Positions 1-7,761 of a stretch of 8,623 bases of DNA are shown here, in pieces. The notes beneath the pieces are model-generated. The model saw only the letters and a program-made list of their open reading frames with translations. It made no database searches and had not been told where the DNA came from. This stretch comes from Thermodesulfobacteriales bacterium (GTDB lineage Bacteria; Desulfobacterota; Thermodesulfobacteria; Thermodesulfobacteriales; Thermodesulfatatoraceae), in contig JALSPN010000200.1 of assembly GCA_026985945.1 (NCBI GenBank), positions 1-8,623 of the forward strand, in the 5' to 3' direction. The position numbers and the translations under genes are program-made. The number at the start of each line of letters is the position of its first letter. The stretch's first letter is position 1.

Positions 1-525
1 GATCGCAAACCCCCAAGCCTTCAAAAGATTGAGGACCTCTTTTCCTTCTCTAAAACGAGCCAAGCTGTAAAGAGGGTGTCCGCGCTTTGCTTTTTCCTGA
101 TAATAAAGGCCCCAGGGTGATTCTTTAGGGATGAAACCCAGCCAAAAAAGCCCTTTGGGCTTGAGGACTCTTCGGCATTCTTCAAGGACCTTCCCGGGAT
201 CAGATAGAAAACAAAGGGTAAAAAAGAGCCCGCAGGCCTTAAAACTTTTGTTTTTAAAGGGCATCTCCTCCCCAAGCCCGCAAACACCGAAAATATGTTT
301 TTGACATGCCAGAAGGAGCATGGAGAGAGAAGGATCAAGACCATGGGTGAAGCCGAGAGCTTTAGCAAAGACCCCAGTCCCCACTCCTATTTCAAGAGAA
401 GGGCTTGGAACCTCGCCCAGAGCCTTAAGAGCTTTTAATTCTGATACGAAAAGGGCGTTCTTTTCATACCAGGAATCATATTCACGGGCGATTTTACCAA
501 AAGCCTCACTTACCTTTCGCCACAT
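1..525 (-). CDS. SAM-dependent class I methyltransferase, 3'-truncated by window edge
   Basis: The reading frame is open from an ATG at 525 to the window edge and gives 175 residues without a stop, so the C-terminus lies outside. The fold is the Rossmann-type SAM methyltransferase (Methyltransf_11, UbiE/BioC-like). Motif I is LEIGVGTGVFA (about residues 44-54), followed by GLDPS (62-66, with the acidic residue that normally binds the ribose). A GLGEEMPFKNKSF stretch (83-95) is typical of the motif II/III region, and an EECRRVLKPKGLFWLGF segment (115-131) matches the post-III strand of this family. The first 20 residues (AFGKIAREYDSWYEKN) are the usual small-molecule methyltransferase N-terminus. 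The substrate cannot be told. An in-frame TAA lies nine codons upstream of the ATG with no other canonical start between, so this start is forced. No clear Shine-Dalgarno site lies close to it. It is transcribed away from glnA's terminator and may have its own promoter in the gap. Confidence 0.9.
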   Translation of the reverse strand, partial: MWRKVSEAFGKIAREYDSWYEKNALFVSELKALKALGEVPSPSLEIGVGTGVFAKALGFTHGLDPSLSMLLLACQKHIFGVCGLGEEMPFKNKSFKACGLFFTLCFLSDPGKVLEECRRVLKPKGLFWLGFIPKESPWGLYYQEKAKRGHPLYSLARFREGKEVLNLLKAWGFAI

Positions 526-558
526 AGAATAAAATTGCCAAATTCCCGGTTAATTCTC

Positions 559-581
559 CTCTCCCTCGTAGAGAGGGAGAG
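559..581. repeat. 9-bp stem hairpin, 5-base loop
   Basis: TCCCTC-type pyrimidine arm 559-567 pairs fully with purine arm 573-581 around the loop GTAGA. There is no adjacent T tract on either strand, so it does not look like an intrinsic terminator. It would fall in the 5' leader of the methyltransferase mRNA if the promoter at 612-640 is real. Confidence 0.6.
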
Positions 582-587
582 CCCCTT

Positions 588-608
588 CGCCACTCGCCAC
601 TCGTTACT
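588..608. repeat. Three tandem 7-mers (CGCCACT x2, CGTTACT)
   Basis: CGCCACT occurs at 588-594 and again at 595-601, followed by CGTTACT at 602-608 with two changes. The repeat is directly readable. It has no known function and lies in the gene-free segment beside the hairpin at 559-581. Confidence 0.7.
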
Positions 609-611
609 TCC

Positions 612-640
612 ATTATATAAAAGCCAAGAGCTTTTTACTC
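612..640 (-). promoter_or_regulatory. Weak candidate sigma-70-type promoter for the methyltransferase gene
   Basis: On the minus strand a perfect TATAAT (617-612) sits about 90 bases upstream of the methyltransferase ATG. The hexamer 17 bases further upstream (GAGTAA, 640-635) is a poor match to TTGACA, so the call rests on the -10 box alone. It lies just downstream of the glnA terminator, a sensible position for a new transcription start. The implied 5' leader would carry the 559-581 hairpin and the tandem 7-mers. Confidence 0.3.
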
Positions 641-680
641 CCCTACCCGGGAATTAAGAAATAAAATTTGCTAAAGCCCG

Positions 681-714
681 ATTTAAAAAGAAAAAGGGGG
701 GCATAGCCCCCCTT
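681..714 (-). terminator. Rho-independent terminator of the glnBDA operon
   Basis: A GGGGGGC/GCCCCCC stem (696-702 with 706-712, loop of three bases, extendable by two A-T pairs) starts a few bases after the glnA stop on the minus strand. It is followed by a minus-strand T-rich run, TTTTTCTTTTT, at 695-685. The opposite side also has a short T run (TTATTTTT), so it could act from both directions, but glnA is the only gene clearly ending here. Confidence 0.9.
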
Positions 715-718
715 ATTT

Positions 719-2131
719 TTAAATATCGAAGTAAAGATAGAACTCGTAGGGATGCGGACGAAGGCGGACCTGATCCGCTTCGTTTTCGCGTTTGTATTCA
801 ATCCACTTCCGGATGAGATCTTCCGTAAAGACATCTCCCTTCATGAGGAACTCGTGATCTTCTTCAAGGGCCTGGAGGGCCTCGTCAAGGCTTGCCGGAG
901 TAGTAGGGATATCCTTAAGTTCTTCTGGTGGCAGACTGTAGAGATCTTTGTCCATCGGTTCACCGGGATCAATGCGGTTTTCGATACCATCAAGGGCGGC
1001 CATGAGCATGGCGGCAAAGGCTAGATACCCGTTACAGGAAGGATCGGGAGTGCGGAACTCGATACGTTTGGCCTTGGGGCTCGGGCTGTACATGGGGATA
1101 CGGATAGCCGCTGAGCGGTTACGGCTGGAATAGCAGAGATTTACCGGGGCCTCAAAACCCGGAGTCAGGCGTTTGTAAGAATTGGTCGTGGGGTTGGTAA
1201 AGGCACAGACAGCTTTACAGTGTTTGAGGATACCGCCAATGGCATAAAGGGCGGTTTCAGAAAGCCCCGCATAACGGTCACCGGCAAACACCGGAGTGTC
1301 TCCCTTCCAGATGCTCATGTGGGTATGCATACCGGAGCCGTTGTCTCCGAAAAGGGGCTTGGGCATAAAAGTAACAGTCTTTCCGTGCTTGTAAGCCACA
1401 TTCTTAATAATGTATTTAAACCACATGAGCTGATCACCCATTTTGAGAAGAGGGGCAAAGCGCATATCGATTTCGGCCTGGCCGGCGGTGGCTACCTCGT
1501 GATGCTGGCATTCCACGTGGATGCCGATTTTCTGCATCGTGAGAACCATCTCCGTGCGGAGATCCTGGAATTTATCTGAAGGGGGAACCGGGAAATAACC
1601 TTCCTTATGGCGCGGCTTGTAACCCTGGTTGGGGCACTCCTCCCGGCCAGAATTCCAGATACCTTCGATAGAATCTACGAAATAAAAGGAATAATGGGCC
1701 CCGCTATCATAGCGGATATCATCAAAAATAAAAAATTCCGCTTCCGGACCAAAATAGGCCACATCTCCGATGCCAGTGCTTTTCAGGTATTCTTCGGCCT
1801 TTTTGGCCACATATCGCGGGTCTCTGGTATAAGGCTCCTTGGTGATGGGATCGTAAACATTGCAGAGGAGCACCAAGGTAGGAACTTCAAAGAAAGGATC
1901 CATCACCGCGGTGTTTGGGTCTGGAAGGATAATCATGTCACTTTCGTGAATTTCCTGCCAGCCGCGGATCGAGGAACCGTCAAAACCAAACCCTGCTTCG
2001 AAAGATTCTTCGGTTAATTCTTCGATAGGAACCGAAAAATGCTGCCACATACCAGGAAAATCCGTAAAACGCAGATCTACCATCTTGGCCCCGTTGGCCT
2101 TGGCGAACTCTAAAACTTCCTTCGGTGTCAT
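719..2131 (-). CDS. glnA: Glutamine synthetase, type I (GSI-beta-like)
   Basis: This makes glutamine from glutamate, ammonia and ATP in the cytoplasm as a dodecamer. The protein is 470 residues, the normal GSI length. The beta-grasp N-terminus carries [10 protein letters not shown] (48-57). Metal/substrate residues fall where expected: E130 and E132 (PEAEFF), E212 and E220 ([13 protein letters not shown]), N264 and H269 in [12 protein letters not shown]339 in the SSRNRSA loop, E358 and R360 in [19 protein letters not shown] (395-404) contains Tyr398, matching the adenylylated Tyr397 site of enterobacterial GlnA, so GlnE-type control is expected; no glnE is in the window. The start at 2131 was chosen over an upstream in-frame start at 2173 because AAAAGGAGGT ends about 7 bases before this ATG and the family begins with a sequence like MTPKEVLEF. 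It is the last gene of the glnB-glnD-glnA operon, 14 bases after the glnD stop. Confidence 0.98.
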   Translation of the reverse strand: MTPKEVLEFAKANGAKMVDLRFTDFPGMWQHFSVPIEELTEESFEAGFGFDGSSIRGWQEIHESDMIILPDPNTAVMDPFFEVPTLVLLCNVYDPITKEPYTRDPRYVAKKAEEYLKSTGIGDVAYFGPEAEFFIFDDIRYDSGAHYSFYFVDSIEGIWNSGREECPNQGYKPRHKEGYFPVPPSDKFQDLRTEMVLTMQKIGIHVECQHHEVATAGQAEIDMRFAPLLKMGDQLMWFKYIIKNVAYKHGKTVTFMPKPLFGDNGSGMHTHMSIWKGDTPVFAGDRYAGLSETALYAIGGILKHCKAVCAFTNPTTNSYKRLTPGFEAPVNLCYSSRNRSAAIRIPMYSPSPKAKRIEFRTPDPSCNGYLAFAAMLMAALDGIENRIDPGEPMDKDLYSLPPEELKDIPTTPASLDEALQALEEDHEFLMKGDVFTEDLIRKWIEYKRENEADQVRLRPHPYEFYLYFDI

Positions 2132-2145
2132 CTGACAACCTCCTT

Positions 2146-4628
2146 TTATGAGTTTTTGGTTTTTGCTGGGCAAAGTTCTTTTAAAAGGCCTTCAAGATAA
2201 GCCTTAAGATCCGGAAGTTCTTCATCCGAAAGTTTTTCTCCCTCCAGGGTTCGCACATAAAACACATCTGAAGCCAGGTCTGCCCGGTTAGAGATAAAGG
2301 CCCTTTCAATATTTACTGGCCATTTATAAAGGGCCTTGGCCAGAAAATAAAGAAGCCCCTGTTTATCCGGGGCAAAGATTTCCACGATGGTAAAGAAATC
2401 CGACTGGATATTGTCCAGCTGGACATGGATTTCTGGCTCTTTCTCAGGCCTTCTCAAAGAACAAACCAGAGGTTTCAGGTCCTTAAGGCGCCTTTCAAGC
2501 TCTTCATCTTTTTCAGCAGAAAGGATCTGGGCAATCGTCTTCCGCACCTCTTCCCACCAGATTTCTCCGTAAGGGGCCGCTACCTCGAAGACATCAAGAA
2601 CTGTTCCATCTGTCAAGGTAAAAATACGGGCACTTCTAATATCAAGGTGATGGAGGGCAAAGGCCCCGGTGAGGCGGGCAAAAAGCCCTGGCCGATCCTG
2701 TGTGATGACCACCGCCCTATAAACTCCGTTAAGCCTTTTTACCAGAAGACGAAATGCTCCTTTTTCTCTTTTGTAATCTTTAAGGAGGAAAAGTTCATCT
2801 CTTATTTCCTCAAGGGGGGCATGGAGCAAATAGCAGGGGGGAAGATTATCTATCAGGGAGCCGAATTCCTCTTTGAGAATTTCTTCTCTTTTCAGGAGCT
2901 CGTTTACGGTCTCCTTTTTGGCAAGTTCTCCCTCACTCAACAACTTGGCCGCCTTTAAATAAAGCTCCTTTACTAAAGCGGCTTTCCATTCGTTCCAGGC
3001 AGAAGGCCCGGTGGCTCTGGAATCGGCCATGGTAAGATAATAAAGTCTGGTAAGATGGGAAACATCTCCCATTTCGCGAGCAAAATCTATTACTACTTTT
3101 TCTTCGGTAAGGTCTCGCCTGAGGGCGGTCTCTATCATCAAGAGATGTTGTGCTACCAGCTTTGAGACCTCTCTGGCCTGCTGCGGAGAAAAACCCAGCC
3201 TCAGAGCGATATTGTAAGCCTTTTTGGCCCCGCTTTTAGCATGCCCGGGCCCTTCCCCTTTGGTGATATCATGGAGGAGGGCAGCCAGAAAAAGGACTTC
3301 TTCGTCTTTTACGAACGGCCAGAAATCCGGCTCCTCTTCCTTTAGTTTATGGAGTTCGGCCACCGTTAAAAAGAGATGTTCGTCAAGGGGGTGAGTGTGA
3401 TAGATGTCAAATTGAGTAAGCCCGAGCAATCTTTCGAATTCCGGAAGCACATAGAGGAGAACCCCGGTTTCTCTTAAACTCTTAAGGGCCTGATAAGCGT
3501 AAGGTTTTGTCAACAATTTTGTAAAGATACGGCCCTCAAAGCCGGAGAATTTTTTAAGAGGGGTCTTCTCTTTAAGAAAGGTTCGGGTGAGGTGGTGGAG
3601 TTTGAGCCCGGTTTCGGCCTGGTAAAGAAAGATGCGCAGGAGATAAGAGGGATCAAGGAGGGCCTGTTCCCGGAAGAGGAGATGAATTCTTCCGGAAAGA
3701 ATTTCAAGCCCCGGGGCCAAATATTTTCTATCCTCCGGACGATGGCCAAGGATCATCTCCACGTGGTCAAAGAGGGCCTCGGTGCCCTCTCGAATGATGT
3801 TCATAGCCCGGTAAACACTGGTCATGAATTTTTCAATGGCTGTTTCCACTTCCAGGCCATATCCCAGCTTTACCGCCAGGGTGGGCTGATATTCGAAATA
3901 AAGGCGATCTTCTTTTCTCCCGGCCATCAAGTGGAGCTCTTCCCGCAGAAAGAGCAAAAAATCCGAGGCCGCCTTAAGGGAGGCCCTTTCACCGGCGGTA
4001 ATGAGCCCTGCTTTTTCCATGTCCTTCAATTGTTGTAGCCCGAAAAGGACCCTTGCGGCCCAGAGCAAGAATTGAAAATCTCTGAAGCCCCCAAGGCCTT
4101 CTTTGAGATGAGGTTCGAGGAGAAAGGCATCCTCCTGGTAAAAGGATAGCCTCTTCTGGCGCGCCTCTTTGAGGACTTCAAAAATTTCTTTGCGCCGGCC
4201 CGAAATAAGGCGTTCTTCAAAAAGGGAAGCCAGCTTTTGAAAAAGCACCCGTTTGCCTGCCACCAGGCGCATGTTTAAAAGGGCTGTAAAGAGGGAAAGA
4301 TCGTTTAAAGCGTCTGAAAGTACCTCTTCCAGAGTGCAGATCCGGTAACCCACATCAAAACGCCGATCCCAGAGGCGATAAACTATGGATTGCACCGCCC
4401 TGGAAAGGAGATCTTCTTCCAGATCGTGGTGCAAAAAGAGGAGATCAATATCAGAATGGGGGCAAAGGGCCCTTTGCCCGTAGCCCCCAATGGCAACCAC
4501 ACAAAACGGTTTGCGTTTGAGCTCTAAAGGGTAAAGCCTCCTTATCAGTTGATCCACCTCTTTGGCCCGTGCCAGGACCCGGGGGCGGGCTATCCCCGCT
4601 GGGGCCAACTCCAATCTTTCTCCGGCCA

Positions 4629-4629
<1 letters not shown>
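2146..4629 (-). CDS. glnD: PII uridylyltransferase / uridylyl-removing enzyme
   Basis: This bifunctional glutamine sensor attaches UMP to PII when glutamine is low and removes it when glutamine is high. The 827-residue domain order is complete. The nucleotidyltransferase has GGYG (48-51) and the metal aspartates in SDIDLL (D60, D62). A PII-UTase helical region includes [14 protein letters not shown] (171-184). The HD hydrolase has HTHPLDEH (411-418), LLHDITKG (451-458), GHAKSGA (462-468), VAQHLL (492-497) and [15 protein letters not shown] (535-549). Two C-terminal ACT domains (about 637-700 and 746-815) bind glutamine. Two oddities: about 45 residues normally before GGYG are missing compared with enterobacterial GlnD, and the usual GGYGRGEL reads GGYGQRAL. 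Start: the ATG shares one base with the glnB stop (TAATG) and GGGAGG lies 7 bases before it, so translation is likely coupled. The stop runs straight into the glnA ribosome site. Confidence 0.96.
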
Positions 4630-4976
<347 letters not shown>

Positions 4977-5006
4977 CTAAGATTTTGCCTTCTGAACTTT
5001 TGATCC

Positions 5007-5023
5007 TACAAAACCGATGCCAA
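5007..5023 (-). promoter_or_regulatory. Candidate sigma-54 (-24/-12) promoter for glnBDA
   Basis: The minus strand reads TTGGCATCGGTTTTGTA, compared with the sigma-54 consensus YTGGCACGRNNNTTGCW. The -24 block keeps TTGGCA. The -12 block keeps TTG and the final A, with T in place of the usual C. The GG-to-G spacing of ten bases is exact. Transcription would start near 4996, giving a leader of about 29 bases that contains the AGGAGG ribosome site. Control of glnA-type operons by RpoN and NtrC is well established in many bacteria. No convincing NtrC half-site pair was found in the short upstream gap, though such sites could lie inside the J-protein gene. Confidence 0.55.
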
Positions 5024-5045
5024 AAATAAATGCCCACCTAAAGGC

Positions 5046-5984
5046 TTAATTACCTTCGATTCGGCCTTCTATAGCGGGTGGAAACTCCGGAGTTTTATTA
5101 CGTTCTTGTAAAGAATTAGGGTGTTTTCTTACAATTTTGTCAAAATCTTGAGGGCTTGCGGGCTCAATTTTAAGGACCATGCCCTCCACAAAGACCAGGG
5201 GCTGCAGGGACGTGTGTTTGCGGTGAAGAGAGAAAAGATAGGAATCTTCCTGGAGTTCGGTTTTTAAAAGGGGGAGGCAGGATCTTTTGAAGACCTCGGT
5301 CTGAATAGCGTTCAGGACTTCGAAGGCCTTTAAATCTGGAAGGCCGCCTTCGGCCGCCTGGGGAGTGGGCTTTTTTTCGAGTAAAGGCCAGATCTCAAGG
5401 CGCCTTCTGGCCACGGTTCCCACCAGAATGATAAAGTTTACAGGGGAAAAAGTGCGTCGGCGAGGAAAGCGATAGTAAAGACGGCCTTCTTCATCAAAAA
5501 GCATCTCTTTAAAAGCCACATGGCGGGCGTAACCTGTAAACGAAGCGTTAAATTTGAGGCCTAAATCCAGAAGCACAATCTTTAGCCCTTTGGGTTTTTC
5601 AGGGAAAAGCGTAGGGCCTCCCCGGTGAGAAGCTTCCAGCAGATGCCGCCAGAAATTTTCTGCCAGAAGTTCCTGCTGGCGCCAGAGGAGGGCCAGTTTG
5701 CGATTCAGTTCATCAATGGTGCGCTTCTGGGTCCTTCTTGAGAGCCGGCGCAAATAGGCCTGGCGATGTTCGCGGAAAGATTCGGGGTTGCGTTCAAAAT
5801 CAAGGGCCTCAAAGGCAAGATTCAATTCTACGGATTTTTCTTTACCCCCATTTTGAAGATCAGGATGATAAGCCCTTTGTAAGGCCCGGTAACAGGCTTT
5901 CACCAGGCCGAAAAGGGCCTCTTCGTCAAGATCCCGAACAATTTCCGGCGAAATGCCAAGAACTTCAAAAGGGTTACGCGGCAT
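5046..5984 (-). CDS. J-domain (DnaJ-like) protein with uncharacterised C-terminus
   Basis: This 312-residue protein starts with a J domain: NPFEVLGIS (4-12), a helix II segment VKACYRALQRAYHPDL with HPD at 40-42, and a helix III segment ELNLAFEAL (53-61). The HPD motif predicts that it stimulates a DnaK/Hsp70 ATPase. There is no Gly/Phe region, no CxxCxGxG zinc finger and no DnaJ C-terminal domain, so it is not DnaJ or CbpA. Residues 62-120 are Arg/Gln/Leu-rich and probably helical. Residues 134-205 look like beta strands (KIVLLDLGLKF, RLYYRFPRRR, VNFIILVGTVARRR). The tail past 285 is polar. No signal peptide or clear membrane span is seen. The ATG at 5984 has no ribosome site at normal spacing; GAGG lies about 17 bases off. 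It ends 78 bases before glnB on the same strand. The client and role are unknown. Confidence 0.85.
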   Translation of the reverse strand: MPRNPFEVLGISPEIVRDLDEEALFGLVKACYRALQRAYHPDLQNGGKEKSVELNLAFEALDFERNPESFREHRQAYLRRLSRRTQKRTIDELNRKLALLWRQQELLAENFWRHLLEASHRGGPTLFPEKPKGLKIVLLDLGLKFNASFTGYARHVAFKEMLFDEEGRLYYRFPRRRTFSPVNFIILVGTVARRRLEIWPLLEKKPTPQAAEGGLPDLKAFEVLNAIQTEVFKRSCLPLLKTELQEDSYLFSLHRKHTSLQPLVFVEGMVLKIEPASPQDFDKIVRKHPNSLQERNKTPEFPPAIEGRIEGN

Positions 5985-5991
5985 GAAACAT

Positions 5992-6021
5992 ATTTTACTC
6001 GGTCCTCAAAATTCTTGCTAA
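5992..6021 (-). promoter_or_regulatory. Candidate promoter for the J-domain gene
   Basis: On the minus strand TTAGCA (6021-6016) and TAAAAT (5997-5992, five of six matches to TATAAT) are separated by 18 bases. The -10 box ends only seven bases before the ATG at 5984, so initiation at normal distance would fall on or next to the start codon. The -35 match is only moderate. Confidence 0.35.
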
Positions 6022-6054
6022 CCACCTTTGCAGCTGGAAATTTGGGTCTCAAAC

Positions 6055-6083
6055 TTAACAAGAAGGATTAATTTTGCTATGTC
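6055..6083 (+). promoter_or_regulatory. Candidate promoter for the MetE-like/PIN operon
   Basis: TTAACA (6055-6060, five of six to TTGACA) lies 17 bases before TATGTC (6078-6083), which is a weak -10 but preceded by TGC, the extended -10 pattern. The start would be near 6090, leaving a short leader with the GAGGAGAGGAG ribosome site at 6101-6111. It sits in the 128-base divergent region shared with the J-domain gene. No riboswitch-like fold (SAM or cobalamin) fits in the short leader. Confidence 0.35.
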
Positions 6084-6112
6084 ATTTCAAACATCATCCA
6101 GAGGAGAGGAGA

Positions 6113-7165
6113 ATGTCCTTTTTTGGCCTGGCCTACCCTACCCTTATCGGAAGTTTTCCGGGGAAGAGCCACGAAAAGGCCCTTTCTCTTATTTTTGAAT
6201 TTACCCCTGAAATCCCTTGCTGGCCTCAGCTTCCGGCGTACTCAAATGAGGGGATGTTGGTCCAGTTTTCAAGCGGTCTGCCGGGCTTTGACCCTGAAAA
6301 GCTCCTTCTAGATCCGGAAAGCCCCGGTTTTGAAGAAGAACAGCTCCGTTTTTATGAAGAATATCTTGCCGTAAAAGAAGGTCAAAAGTCCATCTCGGAG
6401 ACGATATTTTCCTTAAAGGAAGAAGAGGCTCCGGGGCTTTTTCTTCTCCATCACAGGGTCTCCTCTCTTTCTCCCAGACCTTACGCCTTGAAAGGCCAGA
6501 TTACCGGGCCCTTTACCCTGGCCACCGGGCTTAAAACCCCTGATGGCAAAGCGGTCTTTTATGACCCCGGCTTGAGGGATCTCGTCACCAAACAGGTGGC
6601 CTTAAAGGCCCTTTTTCAGGTGGAGCTCCTCAAGAAACACGGGCTCCCGGTGATCATCTTCCTGGACGAGCCCGCCCTTGCGGGTTTCGGCTCTTCAAGT
6701 TTCGTGGGGGTAAGTAAAGCCGAAGTAGAGGCGGTGTTGCGGGAGGTAAGTTCTGAAATAGAGGCCGCCGGAGGGATCCCCGGAGTTCATGTCTGTGCCA
6801 ATACGGAATGGGATCTTCTTATTTCTTCAGGGATAAAAATTATCAACTTCGACGCCTTTGACTATCTGGATCGTTTTCTCCTCTACAGGGATGACATCTC
6901 TTCTTTTCTCTCGTCAGGTGGGAATGTGGCCTGGGGTATCGTTCCCACCCTTAAGGTGGAAGATCTTAAAACCGCCCGCGCACAGGAACTTTCCCGAAGA
7001 TTAAAGGAGGCCTGTGAAAGTTTTGATCTCCCTCAAAAAGAGATCCTCAAAAAATCTCTTCTTACCCCCAGTTGTGGGATGGGGACCCTTCCGGAGGAAA
7101 TGGCACCACGGGCTCTGGCCCTCTTAAGAGAAGTATATGAAAGCCTCAGGGCAGAGTTGTCATGA
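6113..7165 (+). CDS. MetE-like methyltransferase, catalytic half only (core-MetE / UROD-MetE superfamily)
   Basis: The 350-residue TIM-barrel protein matches the C-terminal catalytic half of cobalamin-independent methionine synthase. The full enzyme is about 750 residues, so the N-terminal half is absent. Visible marks: IGSFPGKSHEKAL at the N-terminus, GQITGPFTLA (128-137), FLDEPAL (183-189), the zinc pair His226 and Cys228 in VHVCAN, and the third zinc ligand Cys321 in TPSCGMGTL. The Glu expected as a fourth ligand appears replaced by an Asp (D247 or D250 in INFDAFDYLD). It probably transfers a methyl group to a thiol, with homocysteine most likely; the methyl donor is unknown, since such core proteins in anaerobes are thought to use corrinoid proteins rather than folate. 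The start at 6113 was chosen over upstream TTG 6074 because GAGGAG sits 6 bases before it and homology begins here. It overlaps the next gene by ATGA. Confidence 0.85.
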   Translation: MSFFGLAYPTLIGSFPGKSHEKALSLIFEFTPEIPCWPQLPAYSNEGMLVQFSSGLPGFDPEKLLLDPESPGFEEEQLRFYEEYLAVKEGQKSISETIFSLKEEEAPGLFLLHHRVSSLSPRPYALKGQITGPFTLATGLKTPDGKAVFYDPGLRDLVTKQVALKALFQVELLKKHGLPVIIFLDEPALAGFGSSSFVGVSKAEVEAVLREVSSEIEAAGGIPGVHVCANTEWDLLISSGIKIINFDAFDYLDRFLLYRDDISSFLSSGGNVAWGIVPTLKVEDLKTARAQELSRRLKEACESFDLPQKEILKKSLLTPSCGMGTLPEEMAPRALALLREVYESLRAELS

Positions 7166-7761
7166 CCTTTGATCTTGAAAGAGAACGAGAAAGGCTTATT
7201 CCGGATACTAGCGTTTTTACCAATCCGGACGTTTATCGAGAATTTGGTAAGGATCCTTCCGAGGCCTTTGTCAATTTTTTGGAACTGGCAGCCAAAGCCC
7301 CAAATATTAGAGTTTACATGCCTTCTTCGGTTTACGAAGAACTCAAAAAAATGCTCCACACCCTTCATATTCCTCCAAAGGCCAGGGCTGTCTTTCGGGT
7401 CAAATCTCCCAAAAAATATGAGATACAGATCCCGGCCTTTTTGCTTTACGAATTAATTGACGATATTCGGCAACGGATTAACAAGGGCCTGCGGGTGGCA
7501 GAAGAGGCGGTGCGGGCTTCAGCTCAAAAAAGCCCCGACGAAATTATAAATGCCCTCCGGCGTAAATACCGGGAGGCCTTGCGAGAAGGAATTGTAGATT
7601 CCAAAGAAGATATCGAGCTCATATTGCTGGCCCTTGAACTTGACGGGCTTCTTCTTTCTGCGGACCGCGGTATTCTCAATCTGGCAGACAAACTTGGTAT
7701 CCGCTGGGTCCCGCCAGAAGAAATAAGGGATACTCTTGAGGGGCTTATTTATAGCCCCTGA
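7162..7761 (+). CDS. PIN-domain RNA ligase partner protein (UPF0278 / MJ1548-like family)
   Basis: The 199-residue protein follows the family pattern from end to end: IPDTSVFTNPDVYREFG (13-29), VYMPSSVYEEL (51-61), INKGLRVAEEAVR (106-118), ALREGIVDSKEDIELILLAL (139-158) and LLLSADRGILNLADKLGIRW (163-182). The PIN nuclease acidic cluster is complete: D15, E59/E60, D146, D150, D168. PIN domains are metal-dependent ribonucleases. The family is named for frequent genomic pairing with the archaeal-type (Pab1020-like) RNA ligase, and its actual substrate is not established. No ligase gene is visible here; the partner is instead the MetE-like gene, overlapping by ATGA with translational coupling likely. 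The first 11 residues (rich in Arg and Glu) are longer than the family usually shows, but the overlap supports this start. The 3' end overlaps the convergent PHP gene by 17 bases. Confidence 0.88.
   Translation: MTFDLERERERLIPDTSVFTNPDVYREFGKDPSEAFVNFLELAAKAPNIRVYMPSSVYEELKKMLHTLHIPPKARAVFRVKSPKKYEIQIPAFLLYELIDDIRQRINKGLRVAEEAVRASAQKSPDEIINALRRKYREALREGIVDSKEDIELILLALELDGLLLSADRGILNLADKLGIRWVPPEEIRDTLEGLIYSP

Larger units (their letters stand above)
541..655. repeat. Intergenic segment bounded by a 9-bp inverted repeat
   Basis: AATTCCCGG at 541-549 and its exact reverse complement CCGGGAATT at 647-655 bracket about 115 bases of non-coding DNA. Between them lie a hairpin (559-581) and three tandem 7-mers (588-608). 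No coding potential was found, and this is most of the gap between the methyltransferase gene and glnA. The arrangement resembles a small non-autonomous or REP-like intergenic element, but only one copy is in view and no target duplication was recognised. A chance pairing of two short GC-centred palindromes is possible. Confidence 0.35.

Noticed and set aside
21..368. Minus-strand 115-codon frame overlapping the methyltransferase
   Set aside because: It is a different frame of the same strand. The real methyltransferase frame runs through it from 525 and carries the conserved motifs.
320..532. Plus-strand open frame of 70 codons at the left edge
   Set aside because: The opposite strand carries a clear SAM methyltransferase with motif I, so this frame is its shadow.
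1607..2017. Plus-strand open frame of 136 codons inside glnA
   Set aside because: It lies fully opposite the conserved glnA sequence, has no ribosome site, and its product shows no recognisable family pattern. It is a shadow of glnA codon usage.
2132..2173. Longer glnA with 14 extra N-terminal residues
   Set aside because: These bases are the end of glnD and the glnA ribosome site. AGGAGG is correctly placed only for the ATG at 2131.
2425..2958. Plus-strand open frame of 177 codons inside glnD
   Set aside because: It is antisense to the conserved ACT/HD regions of glnD, with no ribosome site or family motifs.
3592..4038. Plus-strand open frame of 148 codons inside glnD
   Set aside because: It is antisense to glnD and has no supporting signal.
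5024..5045. Terminator between the J-domain gene and glnB
   Set aside because: A T-rich run follows GGGC on the minus strand, but the only stem is about three pairs. Read-through from the J-domain gene into glnB cannot be excluded.
5024..5045. NtrC binding site near GGTGGGC upstream of glnB
   Set aside because: Only a loose half-site resemblance is present and there is no paired dyad, so it is too weak to call.
6022..6112. SAM or cobalamin riboswitch before the MetE-like gene
   Set aside because: The available leader is short and shows none of the conserved cores or long stems of these riboswitches.
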